Source: JADKAC01 sp964492065 (GTDB lineage: Bacteria > Bacteroidota > Bacteroidia > Chitinophagales > BACL12). From it: 64,000 bases of DNA. The translations under genes and the position numbers were made by a program. Each line of letters opens with the position of its first letter. Positions within the stretch are counted from its first letter, which is position 1. The stretch spans positions 186,001 to 250,000 of the forward strand of contig CAZBHH010000002.1 of NCBI GenBank assembly GCA_964492065.1. Reading direction: 5' to 3'. The notes under the pieces were generated by a model. The model worked only from the letters and a program-made list of their open reading frames with translations, searched no databases and was not told the DNA's origin. Positions 52,352-61,130 of the stretch are shown in pieces.

Positions 52352-52454
52352 CGACACGGGCAGATATCTCACCATGCGATTGAAATTTTCGGCGGCATTA
52401 CATCTGCGCAACAAGTGTCGCCGCAACTGCACTGCGCATTTTAAATATCCGCTG

Positions 52455-52967
52455 CTACGGTTTCAGCTTCCGGGATTTTTCATCCACCTTCTGTTGCAGT
52501 TCTTTTTTGTATCGCAGTATTTTCCTTTGAATGGATGCATCGCTGCTGCCCAAAATCTGGGCGGCCAAAATACCGGCATTCATCGCGGCATTCAGTGCGA
52601 CCGTCGCAACGGGGACGCCGTTGGGCATTTGCAGGATAGAGAGTACGGAGTCCCACCCGTCGATTGAGTTGGAAGATTTGATGGGCACGCCGATAACAGG
52701 CAGGGGGCTCAGGCTGGCAATCATCCCCGGCAGGTGGGCAGCGCCGCCGGCGCCGGCGATAATTACCCGTATGCCGCGGGCATGTGCTGCGGCGGCATAG
52801 TCGAACATCTTTTGCGGTGTGCGGTGGGCTGAGACGATATCCACTTCGCAGGCAATACCCATAGTGGCCAGGAAGTCTGCGGCCTGTTGCATTACGGGTA
52901 AATCGGAATCACTGCCCATGACGATACCCACCAACGGTTTGTTTTGCTTAGCTGTCGTTTTGCTCAT
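52455..52967 (-). CDS. purE: N5-carboxyaminoimidazole ribonucleotide mutase
   Basis: PurE moves the carboxyl group of N5-CAIR to give CAIR in purine synthesis. The signatures are GIVMGSDSDLPVM, VDIVSAHRTPQKM, IIAGAGGAAHLPGM and GVPIKSS. The start at 52967 (MSKTTAKQNKPLVG) gives 170 residues; the longer open frame runs into purK. The ATG overlaps the purK stop as ATGA, so the two are coupled, in the order purK-purE. Confidence 0.95.
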   Translation of the reverse strand: MSKTTAKQNKPLVGIVMGSDSDLPVMQQAADFLATMGIACEVDIVSAHRTPQKMFDYAAAAHARGIRVIIAGAGGAAHLPGMIASLSPLPVIGVPIKSSNSIDGWDSVLSILQMPNGVPVATVALNAAMNAGILAAQILGSSDASIQRKILRYKKELQQKVDEKSRKLKP

Positions 52968-54118
52968 GCAATAATTTTTAAATTGTCTTTTACAAATCTG
53001 GCAATTTCTTTTGCCGCCTCCACATCCCGGTTTACGATGGTGGCATGCCCCATTTTGCGAAACGGCTTTGTTACCTTTTTGCCGTATAAATGCACGTACA
53101 CCCCTTCTCTGTCGAGACATTCGGGCAGCCCTTCATAAACGGCATTGCCCGCATAATCAGCTGCACCCAACAGGTTGACCATTACTGCGGGCGTGCGCAT
53201 TGACGTACTGCCGAGCGGCAGGTCGAAAATACAGCGCAGCAATTGCTCGTACTGCGAAGTATAATTAGCCTCAATGGTGTGATGCCCGCTGTTGTGGGGC
53301 CGTGGCGCCACTTCGTTGATCAGTATTTCGCCGTCGCGGGTTAAAAACATTTCGACTGCAAAAATTCCCACGGCGTTAAAGGCGCAAATCACACGGATGG
53401 CTACTTCCTCTGCCTTTTGGGCTATCGCTTCCGGGATGGATGCCGGTGCAAACAAATACTCTACCAGGTTGGCCGTGGGATGAAATTCCATCTCCACCGC
53501 CGGGAAAGTGGCTACATTGCCGTTGCGGTCCCGGGCGACGATTACGGCGAGTTCTTTTTCAAAGTCGATGAGGTCTTCGATAACGCTGGCGCCATCCATC
53601 AAGTCCACCAGGTCGGCGGCGCTGCGTATTACTTGTACACCCCTGCCGTCATACCCCGCCTTACACAGCTTTTGAACGAAGGGCAGATTGATTTTCCCAG
53701 CGCCCGCCAATTCGGCTATTTCCGCTTTGGTGTCCAACAACTGGAAAAATGCAGTGGCCAAATCGTTATCCTCGTAAAACATCTTCTGCCTGCCCTTGTC
53801 CTGGATAATTTTTAAAATTTCGGGATCGGGGAAAATGCGCTTCCCCTCCTCTTTCAATTGTTGTAATGCACCGACATTGACGTGCTCTATCTCGATGGTA
53901 ATTTTATCGACCAACTGCCCGAAGGCGTACACCGTATCGTAATCTTTAAAACTGCCGCAGGTAAAGTGCCAGGCCAGGTGGGCACAGGGGCAATCGGGGT
54001 CGGGATCGAGCACATAACAACGGATATTCCAGTTACTCGCCGCTTCGATGAGCATTTTACCCAACTGTCCGCCACCCAGAATTCCCAGTGTTAAATCGTC
54101 GGTCCTAAGGGTTTGCAT
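52964..54118 (-). CDS. purK: N5-carboxyaminoimidazole ribonucleotide synthase
   Basis: PurK makes N5-CAIR from AIR, bicarbonate and ATP. The ATP-grasp fold shows LGILGGGQLGKML at the N-terminus, KLCKAGYDGRGVQV, the AVEMFLTRDGEILINEVAPRPHNSGHHTIEA region and an RPLLG-like LLGAADYAGN. The start at 54118 (MQTLRTDDLT) gives 384 residues, and the promoter box ends just before it. It is co-transcribed with purE through the ATGA overlap. Confidence 0.95.
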   Translation of the reverse strand: MQTLRTDDLTLGILGGGQLGKMLIEAASNWNIRCYVLDPDPDCPCAHLAWHFTCGSFKDYDTVYAFGQLVDKITIEIEHVNVGALQQLKEEGKRIFPDPEILKIIQDKGRQKMFYEDNDLATAFFQLLDTKAEIAELAGAGKINLPFVQKLCKAGYDGRGVQVIRSAADLVDLMDGASVIEDLIDFEKELAVIVARDRNGNVATFPAVEMEFHPTANLVEYLFAPASIPEAIAQKAEEVAIRVICAFNAVGIFAVEMFLTRDGEILINEVAPRPHNSGHHTIEANYTSQYEQLLRCIFDLPLGSTSMRTPAVMVNLLGAADYAGNAVYEGLPECLDREGVYVHLYGKKVTKPFRKMGHATIVNRDVEAAKEIARFVKDNLKIIA

Positions 54119-54122
54119 GCTG

Positions 54123-54130
54123 CAAAAATA
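54123..54130 (-). promoter_or_regulatory. TAnnTTTG promoter box at the purK start
   Basis: On the minus strand this reads TATTTTTG and ends four bases before the ATG at 54118. A leaderless purKE mRNA is predicted. Confidence 0.55.
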
Positions 54131-54292
54131 CACGGAATTGTACGGAAAGCAGCGACAAATTCCGAGGCAGCAGGGCGGCTGACAGCGCCGCTGCCGTATG
54201 AAAAGTTCCCGGCCGGGCGGCGGTTTTGCGACGACACATCACCCGGTTGTGGAAAACGGGTGTACAGGACCCGGGCAGAATATATTGCGGGG

Positions 54293-54325
54293 TTTGGTTA
54301 ATTACATTGCATTTCACTAACTTTG
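54293..54325 (+). promoter_or_regulatory. Bacteroidota-type promoter of the rpsF operon
   Basis: TTTG at 54293-54296 and TAACTTTG at 54318-54325 are 21 bases apart, which matches the -33/-7 spacing of the Bacteroidota sigma factor. The ATG of rpsF follows 25 bases downstream. Confidence 0.7.
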
Positions 54326-54350
54326 CCTTCCATTTTGAAACAGATAACAA

Positions 54351-54722
54351 ATGACGCAGTACGAAACCGTAGTAATATTCACTCCCATACTCAGCGATGA
54401 AGAGTTTAAGCGCACTACCGAGGCTTACAAAGACATCATTAAAGCCAACGGCGGTGAAATAATCCACGAAGAGCCGTGGGGCTTGCGCCAGCTCGCCTAC
54501 GCCATTAACAAGAAAACGACCGGCCTTTACCTCGTTTTGGAATACAAGGGCGATAGTAAGATGGTGGCTAAACTGGAATTACAGTTTACCCGCGATGAGA
54601 ATGTATTGCGGTTCATGACCATCAAACTGGATAAACACTCCACCGATTACAACGAGCGCAAGCGCCGCGGCGAAATCGGCAGGAAAGCGGAAAAGACAAC
54701 TCAACCCGTAACAGAATCTTAA
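54351..54722 (+). CDS. rpsF: 30S ribosomal protein S6
   Basis: S6 binds the central domain of 16S rRNA together with S18. The 123-residue protein has the ferredoxin-like fold with the typical YETVVIFTPILSDEEFK start and the WGLRQLAYAINKKTTGLYLVLEY stretch. It is the first gene of rpsF-rpsR-rplI, 12 bases before rpsR. Many bacteria have ssb between these genes; here it is absent, as is usual in this phylum. Confidence 0.96.
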   Translation: MTQYETVVIFTPILSDEEFKRTTEAYKDIIKANGGEIIHEEPWGLRQLAYAINKKTTGLYLVLEYKGDSKMVAKLELQFTRDENVLRFMTIKLDKHSTDYNERKRRGEIGRKAEKTTQPVTES

Positions 54723-54734
54723 GAAAAACAACAA

Positions 54735-55001
54735 ATGGCAAGTTCAAAAAATATAAGATTTCTCGCTGCGCCGAAACTGGGAATGATGCGCAAGAAATAT
54801 TGTCGTTTCAAAAAAAGCGGCATACGCTATATCGACTATAAGAACCCGGAGTTTCTGTCAAAATTTGTAAATGAACAAGGCAAGATACTGCCCCGCCGTT
54901 TAACCGGCAATTCGCTGAAGTTTCAGCGCCGGGTGGCACAGGCTGTAAAACGTGCCCGCCAGGTTGCGCTGATGCCTTATGTGACGGATCTTTATAAATA
55001 A
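54735..55001 (+). CDS. rpsR: 30S ribosomal protein S18
   Basis: S18 is the partner of S6 on the small subunit. The 88-residue protein shows KKYCRFKKSGIRYIDYKNPEFLSKFV and ILPRRLTGNSLKFQRRVAQAVKRARQVALMPY. The single Cys in KKYCRF remains, but no zinc-binding Cys cluster is present. It lies between rpsF and rplI with short gaps. Confidence 0.96.
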   Translation: MASSKNIRFLAAPKLGMMRKKYCRFKKSGIRYIDYKNPEFLSKFVNEQGKILPRRLTGNSLKFQRRVAQAVKRARQVALMPYVTDLYK

Positions 55002-55010
55002 GCAATTGGT

Positions 55011-55457
55011 ATGGAAGTAATATTATTAAAAGACGTAGAGAAACTGGGCGATGCAAATACGCTCGTCAAAGTAAGAGATGGTTATGGCAGGAATTACCTG
55101 ATTCCAAACAAACTGGCCGTAATAGCCAATGACGGGAACCGCAATATGCTGAAAGAGCGCCAACGGCAGACCAACAAAAAAGAAGAGAAGATGCTGGCTC
55201 AAATCCAGGGGATGATGAACCGTTTTAAGGAAACTGTTATTAAAGTGGGCGCCAAGGTTGGCCAGAGTGATAAAATTTTCGGAAGCGTTACCAATGTGCA
55301 GTTGGCAGAGGCCATTAAGAAGCAATTGGGCGTTGAAATTGACCGCAAAAAAATTCATGTGCCCGATGATGTAAAAACACTCGGAACCTATACCGCCACC
55401 ATAAACCTCCAAAAGGAATTTAAAGTGGATGTGCAGTTCGAAGTTGTAGAAGAATAA
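55011..55457 (+). CDS. rplI: 50S ribosomal protein L9
   Basis: L9 binds domain V of 23S rRNA and stretches away from the ribosome. The 148-residue protein has the N-terminal KDVEKLGDANTLVKVRDGYGRNYLIPNKLA, the long connecting helix, and a C-terminal domain (GSVTNVQLAEAIKKQLGVEIDRKKI). It is the last gene of the operon, and a terminator follows. Confidence 0.96.
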   Translation: MEVILLKDVEKLGDANTLVKVRDGYGRNYLIPNKLAVIANDGNRNMLKERQRQTNKKEEKMLAQIQGMMNRFKETVIKVGAKVGQSDKIFGSVTNVQLAEAIKKQLGVEIDRKKIHVPDDVKTLGTYTATINLQKEFKVDVQFEVVEE

Positions 55458-55478
55458 AAAGGTTGGAGAATAATAATA

Positions 55479-55509
55479 ACCCTTTATGGCGCAGGTCGTA
55501 AAGGGTTTT
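55479..55509 (+). terminator. rho-independent terminator after rplI
   Basis: Arms AACCCTTTA and TAAAGGGTT around a 12-base loop are followed by a T run. It lies about 20 bases after the rplI stop, and close to the end of the converging permease gene. Confidence 0.88.
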
Positions 55510-55516
55510 TTTATTT

Positions 55517-56749
55517 TTATTCGTAGCGCAGCGCTTCGATGGGGTCGAGTTTGGAAGCCTTTACCGACGGGTAATAGCCCGCTGCCAGCCCGGTAATAAA
55601 GGTGAGCGCCAGGCCGGCCAGCACCCATATCCAGGGCACGAAGAAACTGATTTTAAAGAACGAGGCAACGGCATTGCCGCAGAGCACTCCGAGCAGAATC
55701 CCCAGCAGCCCTCCGATCAGGCAGATGACGATAGCTTCTACCAGGAATTGCATCTTCACCGCGGCGCCGGTAGCGCCCAGCGCCATGCTGATACCGATTT
55801 CGCGGGTGCGCTCATTTACCTGTACCAACATGATATTCATCAAACCGATGGCGGCGCCCAGCAGGGTGATCATGCCGATGATGATGGCGCCGATGGCGAC
55901 GTAGGAAATATTCTGCAGCACGATATTGATAATGCTGTCGCTCTTGGCAATGGTGAAATTATTTTTTTCACGCACATTCAGTTTGCGCACCTGTCGCATC
56001 GTGCCTGTGGCTTCGCCAATTGCCGGCTCGAGATCCACCACTTCGTTGACGCCAACGGTTATCACATAGCTCGTCTCATTTGCGGGAAACAGGGAGCGGG
56101 AGGTGTTTACGGGAATAAAAACTATATTGTCCGATGAGATCATGCTGTTGCCCTTTTTCTTCAGCGTGCCGATTATGCGAAACGATTGGTTCTGAACGGT
56201 GATGCCTTTGCCACTCGGATCTTCATCGCCGAATAATTTGGCAGCCACGTCGCTGCCGAGCACCACCGTGCGGGAGGCGTAATCCACCTCGCCGGCGGTG
56301 AACCATCTGCCGGTTTGCATTTCATAGCCGCTCACCTGGATATAGTCCACATCTACAGCCATTACAGTTACATTGGGATTTGTCTCCTTAGCGCCGGCTT
56401 TCACTTTGGCAAAACCGCCGAAGGGCACGTAACTGATGGATACTATGGACGACGGGTAACTATATTTTTCGCTGAACAGATCGGCTTCCCGTTTGCTGAC
56501 CGGCGGCCTTTCCTTATCTCTTTCGCCCATGGATCCGCCTTCTATATCCGCAGTGTTGCGGATGCTGAACGTATTAGCGCCCAGCGTCGCAAAATTCTTA
56601 TTGATACTGCTCTTCAGCGCTTCAATCGAAGTGAGTATGGCGAGCAGCGCCATAAGCCCAAATGCTATAATGGTAACTGTCAGCGCCGTGCGCAATAAAT
56701 TGCCGCGGATGGAACGCAGCGCTATCAATATATTTTCGAGCAGGCTCAA
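55517..56749 (-). CDS. MacB/FtsX-type ABC transporter permease
   Basis: This codes for 410 residues with one N-terminal membrane helix (about 20-42), a large periplasmic MacB_PCD domain (to about 275) and three C-terminal helices with the VNERTREIGISMALGAT cytoplasmic loop typical of FtsX permeases. It should work with an ATPase in export or in mechanotransmission, as MacB does. The ATPase gene is not beside it. It ends with DPIEALRYE, the usual permease end, and converges on rplI. Confidence 0.9.
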   Translation of the reverse strand: MSLLENILIALRSIRGNLLRTALTVTIIAFGLMALLAILTSIEALKSSINKNFATLGANTFSIRNTADIEGGSMGERDKERPPVSKREADLFSEKYSYPSSIVSISYVPFGGFAKVKAGAKETNPNVTVMAVDVDYIQVSGYEMQTGRWFTAGEVDYASRTVVLGSDVAAKLFGDEDPSGKGITVQNQSFRIIGTLKKKGNSMISSDNIVFIPVNTSRSLFPANETSYVITVGVNEVVDLEPAIGEATGTMRQVRKLNVREKNNFTIAKSDSIINIVLQNISYVAIGAIIIGMITLLGAAIGLMNIMLVQVNERTREIGISMALGATGAAVKMQFLVEAIVICLIGGLLGILLGVLCGNAVASFFKISFFVPWIWVLAGLALTFITGLAAGYYPSVKASKLDPIEALRYE

Positions 56750-56808
56750 TGTGTATATTTCGTATCGTAAAAATGCAGGTTAGTAAACCTATCGTTTTGG
56801 TATTGTGT

Positions 56809-56816
56809 TACCTTTG
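56809..56816 (+). promoter_or_regulatory. TAnnTTTG promoter box of the aconitase gene
   Basis: This reads TACCTTTG. The leader to the ATG at 56929 is about 107 bases and contains a short upstream frame. Confidence 0.6.
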
Positions 56817-56828
56817 TAGCAAATTTAA

Positions 56829-56939
56829 ATGAACACGTCAGATAGTTTATCCATCGCAACAACATTTAAGAGTTTCAGGCTGCTTTTTAGTTACCGACAT
56901 TACTTCACTTTAAAATTAAAAGATTATCATGGCATTTGA
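56829..56939 (+). CDS. upstream ORF in the aconitase leader (candidate)
   Basis: A 36-codon frame starts at the ATG at 56829, about 12 bases after the promoter box, and stops with TGA at 56937-56939, 8 bases past the aconitase ATG in another frame. The peptide is basic and has no known family. Its overlap with the aconitase start could couple or reduce translation; it may also be chance. Confidence 0.25.
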   Translation: MNTSDSLSIATTFKSFRLLFSYRHYFTLKLKDYHGI

Positions 56940-59181
56940 TATTGAAATGATTAAAAGGGTATATGCGCAATTACCGGCGAGAATTCATACCGCCCGCAGA
57001 ATTTTAAACAAACCGCTCACGCTCACCGAAAAAATATTATACAGCCACCTGTACGACGGCGAAGCTACTGTCGCCTATCCGAGGGGAAGCAGTTATGTGG
57101 ACTTTGGCCCCGACCGTGTAGCCATGCAGGATGCGACGGCGCAAATGGCATTGCTGCAGTTTATGAGTGCCGGAAAAAAGAAAGTAGCTGTGCCTTCCAC
57201 CGTACACTGCGACCACCTCATCCAGGCAAAAGTTGGCGCAAAGGAAGACCTGGCGAATGCCTTAGACACAAGCAAAGAAGTGTTTGATTTTTTAGCGAGT
57301 GTTTCCAATAAATACGGCATCGGTTTCTGGAAACCGGGCGCAGGAATTATTCACCAGGTAGTGTTGGAAAATTATGCTTTCCCCGGTGGGATGATGATAG
57401 GCACAGACAGTCATACTGTAAATGCCGGCGGGCTTGGAATGGTGGCAATTGGAGTGGGTGGGGCTGATGCAGTGGATGTGATGGCGGGTTTCCCCTGGGA
57501 ACTGAAAATGCCGAAACTCATCGGCGTGAAGTTGACAGGTAAAATGAACGGCTGGACCAGCGCCAAGGACGTCATACTGAAAGTATCGGGCATATTAACC
57601 GTAAAAGGCGGCACCGGCGCCATATTGGAATATTTCGGCGAGGGTGCGAAAAATATTTCGTGTACCGGCAAGGGAACTATCTGTAACATGGGCGCTGAAA
57701 TCGGCGCCACCACTTCCCTGTTTGGTTATGATGATTCCATGCGCAGATATCTGAATGCCACCGGCCGCTCCGATGTGGCGGGCTTAGCCGATGCCATAGC
57801 CGAACATCTCACCGGCGATCCGGAAGTATATGCCGATCCCGAAATGTATTTCGACAGGGTGATTGAAATAGACCTCAACGCATTGGAACCGCATGTGAAC
57901 GGGCCTTACACTCCGGATCTCGCCTGGCCGATAAGCAAATTGAAACAGGCAGCCATTGACAACGGCTGGCCACAGAAACTGGAAGTGGGGCTGATAGGCA
58001 GTTGCACCAACAGCAGTTATGAAGACCTGACTCGGGCAGCGAGCATTGCCCGGCAGGCAGTTGCCAAGAAGCTCAAGGCAAAAAGTGAATTTACCATTAC
58101 CCCGGGCTCCGAACAGATACGCTATACCGTATCGCGGGACGGCTTGCTCGACGATTTTGAGAAAATGGGCGGCGTGGTATTAGCGAATGCCTGCGGCCCC
58201 TGTATCGGCCAATGGGCCAGACATACCAACGACCCGGATAAAAAGAATACGATACTGACATCCTACAACCGGAATTTTGCCAAACGCAACGACGGCAACC
58301 CGAATACCCATGCGTTTGTCGCCTCCCCTGAAATGGTAACGGCACTCGCCATTGCCGGCGACATCACCTTCAACCCGCTGACCGATGCACTGATGAATGA
58401 AGAGGGCAAAATGGTGATGCTCGATGAGCCGGCAGGTATCGAACTGCCCACAAAGGGCTTCGATGTGAAGGATCCCGGCTATGTGGAACCGGCTGAAGAC
58501 GGCACGGCTATCGAAGTAATCATTAACCCCACATCCAACAGACTGCAGAAGCTGGACCCGTTCCCCGCATGGGAAGGCACTGACCTTACCGGTCTTAAAT
58601 TGCTGATTAAGGCAGAGGGCAAATGCACCACAGACCATATCTCGATGGCGGGACCCTGGTTGAAATTCAGAGGCCATCTCGACAATATTTCAAACAATAT
58701 GCTGATCGGCGCCATCAATATTTTCAATAAGAAAACCGACTCGGTGAAGAACCAGTTGACCGGCGAGTACGAATCGGTACCAAAGGTGCAGAGAGCCTAT
58801 AAAGCAGCCGGTATCGGCAGCATGGTCGTTGGCGATGAAAACTACGGAGAAGGTTCCTCCCGGGAACACGCCGCCATGGAACCGCGGCACCTGGGTGTAA
58901 GAGCCATACTGGTGAAATCCTTTGCCCGCATTCACGAAACCAATCTCAAAAAACAGGGAATGCTCGCACTGACGTTTGACGATAAAAGCGATTACGATAA
59001 AGTGCGTGAAGACGACAGTATCGACATCCTCGGGTTGACGACATTCACGCCGGGAACACCGCTGACAGTGGTGCTCAATCACAGCGACGGCACCCGCGAT
59101 ACGGTGAAAGCAAATCACACCTATAATGCGCACCAAATCGAATGGTTTAAAGCCGGTAGCGCTTTAAATATGATCGGGTAA
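56929..59181 (+). CDS. aconitate hydratase, mitochondrial type
   Basis: This enzyme converts citrate to isocitrate in the TCA cycle, with a 4Fe-4S cluster. The 750 residues follow the mitochondrial-type aconitase (not the larger AcnA/IRP or AcnB type). Cluster cysteines lie in GLIGSCTNSSYED and in NACGPCIGQW. Catalytic residues are in GTDSHTVNAGGLG and in GDENYGEGSSREHAAMEPR. The swivelling C-terminal domain covers about 540-750. A long promoter leader and a strong hairpin after the stop bound the transcript. Confidence 0.95.
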   Translation: MAFDIEMIKRVYAQLPARIHTARRILNKPLTLTEKILYSHLYDGEATVAYPRGSSYVDFGPDRVAMQDATAQMALLQFMSAGKKKVAVPSTVHCDHLIQAKVGAKEDLANALDTSKEVFDFLASVSNKYGIGFWKPGAGIIHQVVLENYAFPGGMMIGTDSHTVNAGGLGMVAIGVGGADAVDVMAGFPWELKMPKLIGVKLTGKMNGWTSAKDVILKVSGILTVKGGTGAILEYFGEGAKNISCTGKGTICNMGAEIGATTSLFGYDDSMRRYLNATGRSDVAGLADAIAEHLTGDPEVYADPEMYFDRVIEIDLNALEPHVNGPYTPDLAWPISKLKQAAIDNGWPQKLEVGLIGSCTNSSYEDLTRAASIARQAVAKKLKAKSEFTITPGSEQIRYTVSRDGLLDDFEKMGGVVLANACGPCIGQWARHTNDPDKKNTILTSYNRNFAKRNDGNPNTHAFVASPEMVTALAIAGDITFNPLTDALMNEEGKMVMLDEPAGIELPTKGFDVKDPGYVEPAEDGTAIEVIINPTSNRLQKLDPFPAWEGTDLTGLKLLIKAEGKCTTDHISMAGPWLKFRGHLDNISNNMLIGAINIFNKKTDSVKNQLTGEYESVPKVQRAYKAAGIGSMVVGDENYGEGSSREHAAMEPRHLGVRAILVKSFARIHETNLKKQGMLALTFDDKSDYDKVREDDSIDILGLTTFTPGTPLTVVLNHSDGTRDTVKANHTYNAHQIEWFKAGSALNMIG

Positions 59182-59213
59182 CAGCGTTTCACAACATCCG
59201 ATACCTAATTCCC

Positions 59214-59253
59214 ATGCATGCAGAGTTACTTTAAGAGTAATCTCTGCATGCAT
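59214..59253. other. long perfect-arm hairpin after the aconitase gene
   Basis: A 17-base arm (59214-59230: ATGCATGCAGAGTTACT) pairs with 59236-59253, with one bulged base, around a five-base loop. No T run follows on either side, so it is not a classical terminator. It could mark the 3' end by processing, or be a protein-binding palindrome. Confidence 0.6.
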
Positions 59254-59329
59254 TCCATGTGCATTCCCGGCGTGCAGGACAATGCATCCGTTTTATGTAA
59301 CTTTATTTGCACGCATACGCCCAATACTT

Positions 59330-61033
59330 ATGAATTCAAAAAATATCATTCTTCTTTTTCTCGGCAGTATATTTTTCTTATCGGTCAATGCCCAACTGTT
59401 AACTCCGGCAACAGAGACCTATATCGACAGCCTGATGCGGTCGAATTACACAGCTATTGAACCGGGAGCCGTTTTGCTCATTGCCGAAGAGGGCAAGCCG
59501 GTATATCGCAAAGCATTTGGCCTGGCAAGTGTTGAGTTAGCCGTTCCCAACCGGGAAGACTACGTATTTGCAATCGGCTCCATGACAAAGCAATTCACCG
59601 CCATCGCACTGTTGCAATTAGTCGGGCAGGGTAAAGTGCAACTGCAGGACGATATCCGTCTCTACCTGCCCGATTACAACACTCATGGAGAAACCATCAC
59701 ACTCGAAAATTTAATTACGCACACCTCAGGTATCCCGAGTTTTACGGAAATGGATACGTTTAATTCGCTGGTGAATACCGATATCGGCCTGAAAGAAATG
59801 ACCGGTATATTCCAGGATGCACCACTGTTGTTCACTCCCGGAACAGATTGGAGTTACAGCAATTCGGGCTTCAACCTCGCCGGAATGATCATCGAAAAAG
59901 TGAGTGGAATGACTTACGGCGAATACCTGCAAAAGCACATTTTTGATCCACTCCGCATGGAGAGCACTTCCTTAGGCGCCAAGGATAAAATCATTCCCCG
60001 CTTCGTGAATGGTTACCAGGCCGGAGCAACCACTTATATGCCGGCAAGTGAATTCAGTTGGACCTGGCCGTATGCCGCCGGGCAGATCATCAGCAATGTG
60101 GACGACCTTCTCAAATGGGATGAGGCGCTTTACACCAATACAATCCTGGACAGCGCACTCATTCACCGTGCGTTTACCAATTATGTGTTGACTACGGGCG
60201 AGTACGCCAATTACGGCTACGGCTGGGCGGTTGACAGTTATGCGGGATTGACGATTATCCGGCACGGCGGAGCCATCAGCGGATTTTTGAGCGATGCAGT
60301 ACGCATTCCCGAAAAGCATCTCTACATCGCCCTGCTGAGCAATAACACCAAACAAAGCCCGGGCGAAGTAACCGATGCAATTCTCAATGTATTGCTTCAG
60401 TTAAATATCACCGGTGAAGCTGTTTCAACAGACGCTGCGCAATTGAAAAAATATACGGGCGTGTACGAAGTACACAGGAGCAGCGGCAGGCTGGTAAGCA
60501 ATTATTCCGATACGCCGGTTTACAGGTATATTACCGTTGAAGGCGATGCGCTATACATGCAGCGCACCGGTGGAGCGAAACAAAAACTCACTTACCTGGG
60601 CAACGGTGAATTTTATATTTCAAATAAGTTCTCAAGAATACGCTTTGGAAATGAGCTGCCGGATACGACTATTGCGACAGCAACCGTCTATGATGTCTTC
60701 GGCAATTACGGCCCGAAAGATATCGAAAAGAAAACAGCGCTGCCGCTGCCTTCCGCAAAGACAGAAATTGAACTTCCCGAAGCCGTGTTGCAAAACTACG
60801 TGGGCAATTACGACCTCGGCGGCGGCTTCTTTATCCGGATTTTTATTAAAGATCACCGGTTGTACGGGCAGGCAACCGGGCAGGCCGCATTTCAAATGTT
60901 TGCGAGCTCCGAAACTGCCTTCTTCTTAAAAATCGTCGATGCGACTATCGAGTTTACCGTGGACGCTGCAGGCACTGCTACGGGTTTGATATTGCGCCAG
61001 GGCGGCACCATGCACGGCACTAAGGTAGAGTGA
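59330..61033 (+). CDS. class C beta-lactamase-like serine hydrolase
   Basis: This codes for 567 residues from the ATG at 59330, with a signal peptide (MNSKNIILLFLGSIFFLSVNAQ). The penicillin-binding fold has the nucleophile Ser84 and Lys87 in GSMTKQF, the YSN motif in WSYSNSGFNLAG, and RHGGAISGF as the third (HxG) motif. The C-terminal 200 residues form a DUF3471-like extension and a lipocalin-like part. It may be a peptidase or esterase rather than a true beta-lactamase. An ATG at 59282 is upstream, but the signal peptide starts at 59330. Confidence 0.9.
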   Translation: MNSKNIILLFLGSIFFLSVNAQLLTPATETYIDSLMRSNYTAIEPGAVLLIAEEGKPVYRKAFGLASVELAVPNREDYVFAIGSMTKQFTAIALLQLVGQGKVQLQDDIRLYLPDYNTHGETITLENLITHTSGIPSFTEMDTFNSLVNTDIGLKEMTGIFQDAPLLFTPGTDWSYSNSGFNLAGMIIEKVSGMTYGEYLQKHIFDPLRMESTSLGAKDKIIPRFVNGYQAGATTYMPASEFSWTWPYAAGQIISNVDDLLKWDEALYTNTILDSALIHRAFTNYVLTTGEYANYGYGWAVDSYAGLTIIRHGGAISGFLSDAVRIPEKHLYIALLSNNTKQSPGEVTDAILNVLLQLNITGEAVSTDAAQLKKYTGVYEVHRSSGRLVSNYSDTPVYRYITVEGDALYMQRTGGAKQKLTYLGNGEFYISNKFSRIRFGNELPDTTIATATVYDVFGNYGPKDIEKKTALPLPSAKTEIELPEAVLQNYVGNYDLGGGFFIRIFIKDHRLYGQATGQAAFQMFASSETAFFLKIVDATIEFTVDAAGTATGLILRQGGTMHGTKVE

Positions 61034-61130
61034 TTTTACTACCGGCGCACATTGATTTGTGCAGAACAGTCTGTGTCGTTTGCTGCCGGGGCAGGCGCAT
61101 ATCGCCGTTAAGGCAATGTCGAGCTGTGGA

